Below the pieces are notes generated by a model. That model was not told the DNA's origin. It worked only from the letters and a program-made list of their open reading frames with translations, and did no database searches. A DNA stretch of 16,716 bases from contig NZ_JASLDS010000052.1 of assembly GCF_030151385.1 (NCBI RefSeq), positions 1 through 16,716 on the forward strand. The letters are read 5' to 3'. Source of the stretch: Soonwooa sp. (GTDB lineage: Bacteria; Bacteroidota; Bacteroidia; Flavobacteriales; Weeksellaceae). The first letter of the stretch is position 1. Each line of letters opens with the position of its first letter. The position numbers were made by a program, and so were the translations under genes. This document shows positions 14,281 to 16,716 of this stretch, piece after piece.

Positions 14281-14384
14281 GCCCGCTGTCCGCTGTATCT
14301 TTGCGATGTGGCACTCGGACGGCTCCGCTACGCTCCGCCGCCTCGCGCCACATCGCAAAGGATGCCGCTTCCATCAGGGCTAAA
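14281..14384. repeat. GC-rich inverted-repeat element, probable dispersed intergenic repeat
   Basis: Between the terminator and recG lies a block far richer in G and C than its surroundings. A perfect 14-bp inverted repeat (14299-14312, CTTTGCGATGTGGC, and 14347-14360) encloses a 34-nt loop with repeated CTCCGC motifs. Both flanks carry a related direct motif: TCCGCTGTATC before and GCCGCTTCCATC after. GCCC at 14281 and GGGC at 14377-14380 mark the outer limits. The left approach holds a smaller hairpin (AGGTAA at 14249-14254 with TTACCT at 14262-14267). No reading frame is supported. From memory, similar blocks starting with CCCGCTGTCCGCTGTATC recur between genes in Flavobacterium and Chryseobacterium genomes; I could not check this. 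Confidence 0.7.
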
Positions 14385-14463
14385 AATCACAATTTGTCTC
14401 CCCAATTCATTTTTTAATCCCTTCAAAAAAGCTTAAATTGCCAATTGATTTTTCGTCAAAACT

Positions 14464-16551
14464 TTGAATCTAGACACACCCATAGAATTTATAAAAGGTA
14501 TCGGAACCGAACGCGCAAAACTCATCAAAAATGTGTTGGGCATTCACAATTTGGAAGACTTTATCAACTTCTACCCGATTCGATATATCGACAAATCAAA
14601 AATCTATACCGTTTCCGAACTTAGTCCGAGTTTGGATATTGACATTCAATTAAAAGGAAAAATTACGGACATCCAAGAAGTCGTTTCACCAAAAGGAAAA
14701 CGGCTAAGCGCAAAATTCCGAGATCAAACAGGAACAATCGATTTGGTGTGGTTTCGTTACAGCAAATGGATGAAAGAAAGCATCCCTGTTAACAAAGACC
14801 TATTTATCTTTGGAAAAATACAAGCTTTTAACAACAGCTTTTCGATGCCACATCCCGAAATAGAAACCGACGAGGCCAAAGCCATTTCCGGAACTTTGCT
14901 TCCCGTCTATTCTAGCAGCGAAAAACTTACCAAAAGAGGTATTAACAATAAGTTGTTTCAGAATGTTATCTATGAAATTCTAAAAAACCTGCCACAACTT
15001 ATCGACGAAAATCTCCCCGAAAATTTAATAAAAGCTTTAAAACTTTTAGGAAGATTGGATGCTTTTTACAACATACATTTTCCACAAAACCCAAAGTTGG
15101 CACAAGAAGCCGACCGCCGAATAAAATTCGAGGAAGCCTTCTTTTTTCAATTGGGCTTCGGCTTGAAAAAACTGCATCAGCACACCAAATCCATCGGAAA
15201 TCCGTTTCCGATTGTTGGTGATTATTTTAATAATTTCTACAACAACAATTTGCCTTTTGATTTAACGGGCGCTCAAAAACGCGTTCTCAAAGAAATCCGA
15301 ACCGATATGAAGCGCGCCACCCAAATGAATCGCTTGTTGCAAGGCGACGTAGGCTCGGGCAAAACGATGGTTGCACTTTTGACGATGCTCATTGCGATGG
15401 ACAACAATTTCCAAAGTTGTATGATGGCACCGACTGAGATTTTGGCGCAACAACATTTTAATTCCATTCAAGATTTATTAAAAGATTCTAATGTTAAAGT
15501 CAAATTGCTGACAGGTTCTACTAAAACTTCCGAACGAAAAATCATCCACGAAGAATTATTATCTGGAGAACTTTCCATTTTGATTGGGACACACGCCGTT
15601 TTGGAAGACATCGTTCAGTTCAAAAATTTGGGCTTGGTGATTATTGATGAGCAACACCGATTTGGTGTAGCACAACGCGCCAAACTTTGGGCGAAGAACA
15701 AAATTCCGCCACATATTTTGGTGATGACAGCAACGCCAATTCCACGAACTTTGGCGATGAGTTTTTATTCTGACCTTGATGTTTCCGTCATCGACGAAAT
15801 GCCAGTTGGTCGTAAACCTATTGTCACAGCACACCGTCGCGAAAAAGACCGCGCTTATGTTTATAACTTTTGCCACGAAGAATTAAAGAAAGGGCGCCAA
15901 GTTTATTTCGTGTATCCATTAATCGAAGAATCCGAAACTTTGGACTACAAAAACTTGCAAGATGGTTTTGACCACATTCTCAACCATTTCAAAAGTTATA
16001 ATATCGCTATGCTTCATGGCCGAATGAAGCCTGACGAAAAAGACCAAGCGATGCAATATTTTGCCTCGGGAAATGCACAAATTATGGTTGCAACAACCGT
16101 TATCGAAGTAGGTGTTAATGTTCCGAATGCCTCGGTTATGGTTATCGAAAGCGCCGAAAGATTTGGACTTTCTCAACTTCATCAGCTTCGTGGGCGTGTT
16201 GGTCGTGGCGCCGAACAGAGTTATTGTATTTTGATGACGTCTGACAAGCTTTCTGCGGAAAGTCGCAAACGCATCAAAACGATGTGCGAAACCAACGACG
16301 GTTTCAAAATCTCCGAAGTTGATATGGAACTTCGTGGTCCAGGCGACATTCTAGGAACGCAGCAAAGTGGCGTTGTCGATTTTAAAAAATTAAATCTAAT
16401 GACGGATTCGCAAATTATAAAACTGGCAAAACTCGCTGTAGAACAGCTTTTAGAAAAAGATGCGCTTCTTGTCCATCCCAATCATCAAAGCATGAAAAAC
16501 TTCTATGTTAGACAATACAAAGGCAAAAACAAGTGGTCTAAGATTTCTTAA
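14464..16551 (+). CDS. recG: ATP-dependent DNA helicase RecG
   Basis: Branch-migration helicase that remodels stalled replication forks and recombination intermediates. The 695 residues are a full-length RecG. An N-terminal wedge/OB region (about 1-150) includes TPIEFIKGIG and the OB segment DIQLKGKITDIQ. The helicase core has Walker A GDVGSGKT (294-301), DEQHRFG (395-401), TATPIPRT and QLRGRVGRG. A C-terminal RecG-type end has ELRGPGDILGTQQSG. All helicase motifs are intact. The start is TTG at 14464: a stop (TGA, 14446) lies in frame just upstream, no ATG falls between, and the first internal Met would remove the wedge domain's beginning. It is separated from the upstream unit by a terminator and the GC-rich element. 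No good promoter was found. Confidence 0.95.
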   Translation: MNLDTPIEFIKGIGTERAKLIKNVLGIHNLEDFINFYPIRYIDKSKIYTVSELSPSLDIDIQLKGKITDIQEVVSPKGKRLSAKFRDQTGTIDLVWFRYSKWMKESIPVNKDLFIFGKIQAFNNSFSMPHPEIETDEAKAISGTLLPVYSSSEKLTKRGINNKLFQNVIYEILKNLPQLIDENLPENLIKALKLLGRLDAFYNIHFPQNPKLAQEADRRIKFEEAFFFQLGFGLKKLHQHTKSIGNPFPIVGDYFNNFYNNNLPFDLTGAQKRVLKEIRTDMKRATQMNRLLQGDVGSGKTMVALLTMLIAMDNNFQSCMMAPTEILAQQHFNSIQDLLKDSNVKVKLLTGSTKTSERKIIHEELLSGELSILIGTHAVLEDIVQFKNLGLVIIDEQHRFGVAQRAKLWAKNKIPPHILVMTATPIPRTLAMSFYSDLDVSVIDEMPVGRKPIVTAHRREKDRAYVYNFCHEELKKGRQVYFVYPLIEESETLDYKNLQDGFDHILNHFKSYNIAMLHGRMKPDEKDQAMQYFASGNAQIMVATTVIEVGVNVPNASVMVIESAERFGLSQLHQLRGRVGRGAEQSYCILMTSDKLSAESRKRIKTMCETNDGFKISEVDMELRGPGDILGTQQSGVVDFKKLNLMTDSQIIKLAKLAVEQLLEKDALLVHPNHQSMKNFYVRQYKGKNKWSKIS

Positions 16552-16716
16552 GGATTTGGTATTTTAGATTTTTACACCTATTTTTGTCGCACTTTTATCC
16601 CGAACCTCAGCAGAGGTAGCAACCTGCAAAACAAGCAAGGTGCTAAAACGATAAGCCAATTTTTGGAAAAAATGTTGAACTATCTTCTGCTGACTTCGCC
16701 AAATAACGACGTATGA
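16552..16716. other. Structured non-coding DNA after recG, possible second repeat
   Basis: This stretch runs to the window edge and holds no gene I can support. It has several pairings: ACCTC (16604-16608) with GAGGT (16613-16617), CCAA (16656-16659) with TTGG (16663-16666), and TCAGCAGA (16607-16614) with TCTGCTGA (16686-16693), 71 nt apart. On the minus strand a frame stays open from the window edge to a stop at 16564-16566 (50 codons) but contains no Met. No clear recG terminator with a T-tract is present. It could be the edge of a dispersed repeat or the end of a minus-strand gene beyond the window. Confidence 0.4.

Noticed and set aside
14281..14384. The GC-rich block as a CRISPR repeat, integron attC site or riboswitch.
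   Set aside because: There is only one unit with no spacer periodicity, no integrase or cas gene, and no match to a conserved riboswitch core that I know. A dispersed inverted-repeat element explains it better.
16564..16716. A partial minus-strand gene entering from the right edge.
   Set aside because: The frame is open for 50 codons but has no Met and no recognisable protein motif, and the DNA is rich in inverted repeats; kept only as an unexplained region.

Overview
The window looks like the chromosome of an AT-rich member of the Bacteroidota, most likely a Flavobacteriia of the Chryseobacterium/Weeksellaceae type. Three things point there. Promoters fit the Bacteroidota pattern (TTTG, about 18-20 nt, then TAnnTTTG), with no Shine-Dalgarno sequences. 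The lipoprotein has an LQSC lipobox. A DPP4-type S9B peptidase stands beside several POT transporters. No phage, insertion sequence or CRISPR array is visible. I could run no searches, so family names come from motif recognition.

Layout. 1-424: a minus-strand tRNA unit (Lys-TTT, Leu-GAG, Lys-TTT) with its own promoter and terminator. 456-4413: housekeeping and small genes: aroK (shikimate kinase), an S4-domain RNA-binding protein of the Hsp15 type, a lipoprotein with an FKBP-like C-terminus, mtaB (tRNA methylthiotransferase), and a two-gene minus-strand unit of an unknown protein and a DUF6496-type basic protein. 4545-14211: a plus-strand peptide-use region holding a periplasmic dipeptidyl peptidase IV, a small secreted protein of unknown function, and three paralogous POT-family peptide/proton symporters. 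A DUF1016/YhcG-type PD-(D/E)XK nuclease gene lies between the second and third transporters, and a secreted CTPC thioredoxin-like protein follows the third. 14212-14463: a GC-rich inverted-repeat element that looks like a dispersed intergenic repeat. 14464-16551: recG with a TTG start. 16552-16716: structured non-coding DNA, possibly another repeat.

How it fits together. DPP4 removes X-Pro/X-Ala dipeptides from oligopeptides in the periplasm, and the POT proteins can import di- and tripeptides across the inner membrane, so the centre reads as a peptide-scavenging island. The first transporter (POT1) stands apart. It has lost both partners of the TM1 Arg-TM7 Glu salt bridge that its two neighbours keep (Arg to Leu27, Glu to Lys296) and carries a loop of about 90 residues after TM7. 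The nuclease gene begins 11-14 bp after the POT2 terminator and ends 12 bp before POT3, so it probably shares a transcript with POT3 and the thioredoxin-like gene. At two places (6680-6726 and 11101-11137) an intrinsic terminator and a candidate promoter for the next gene occupy the same DNA.
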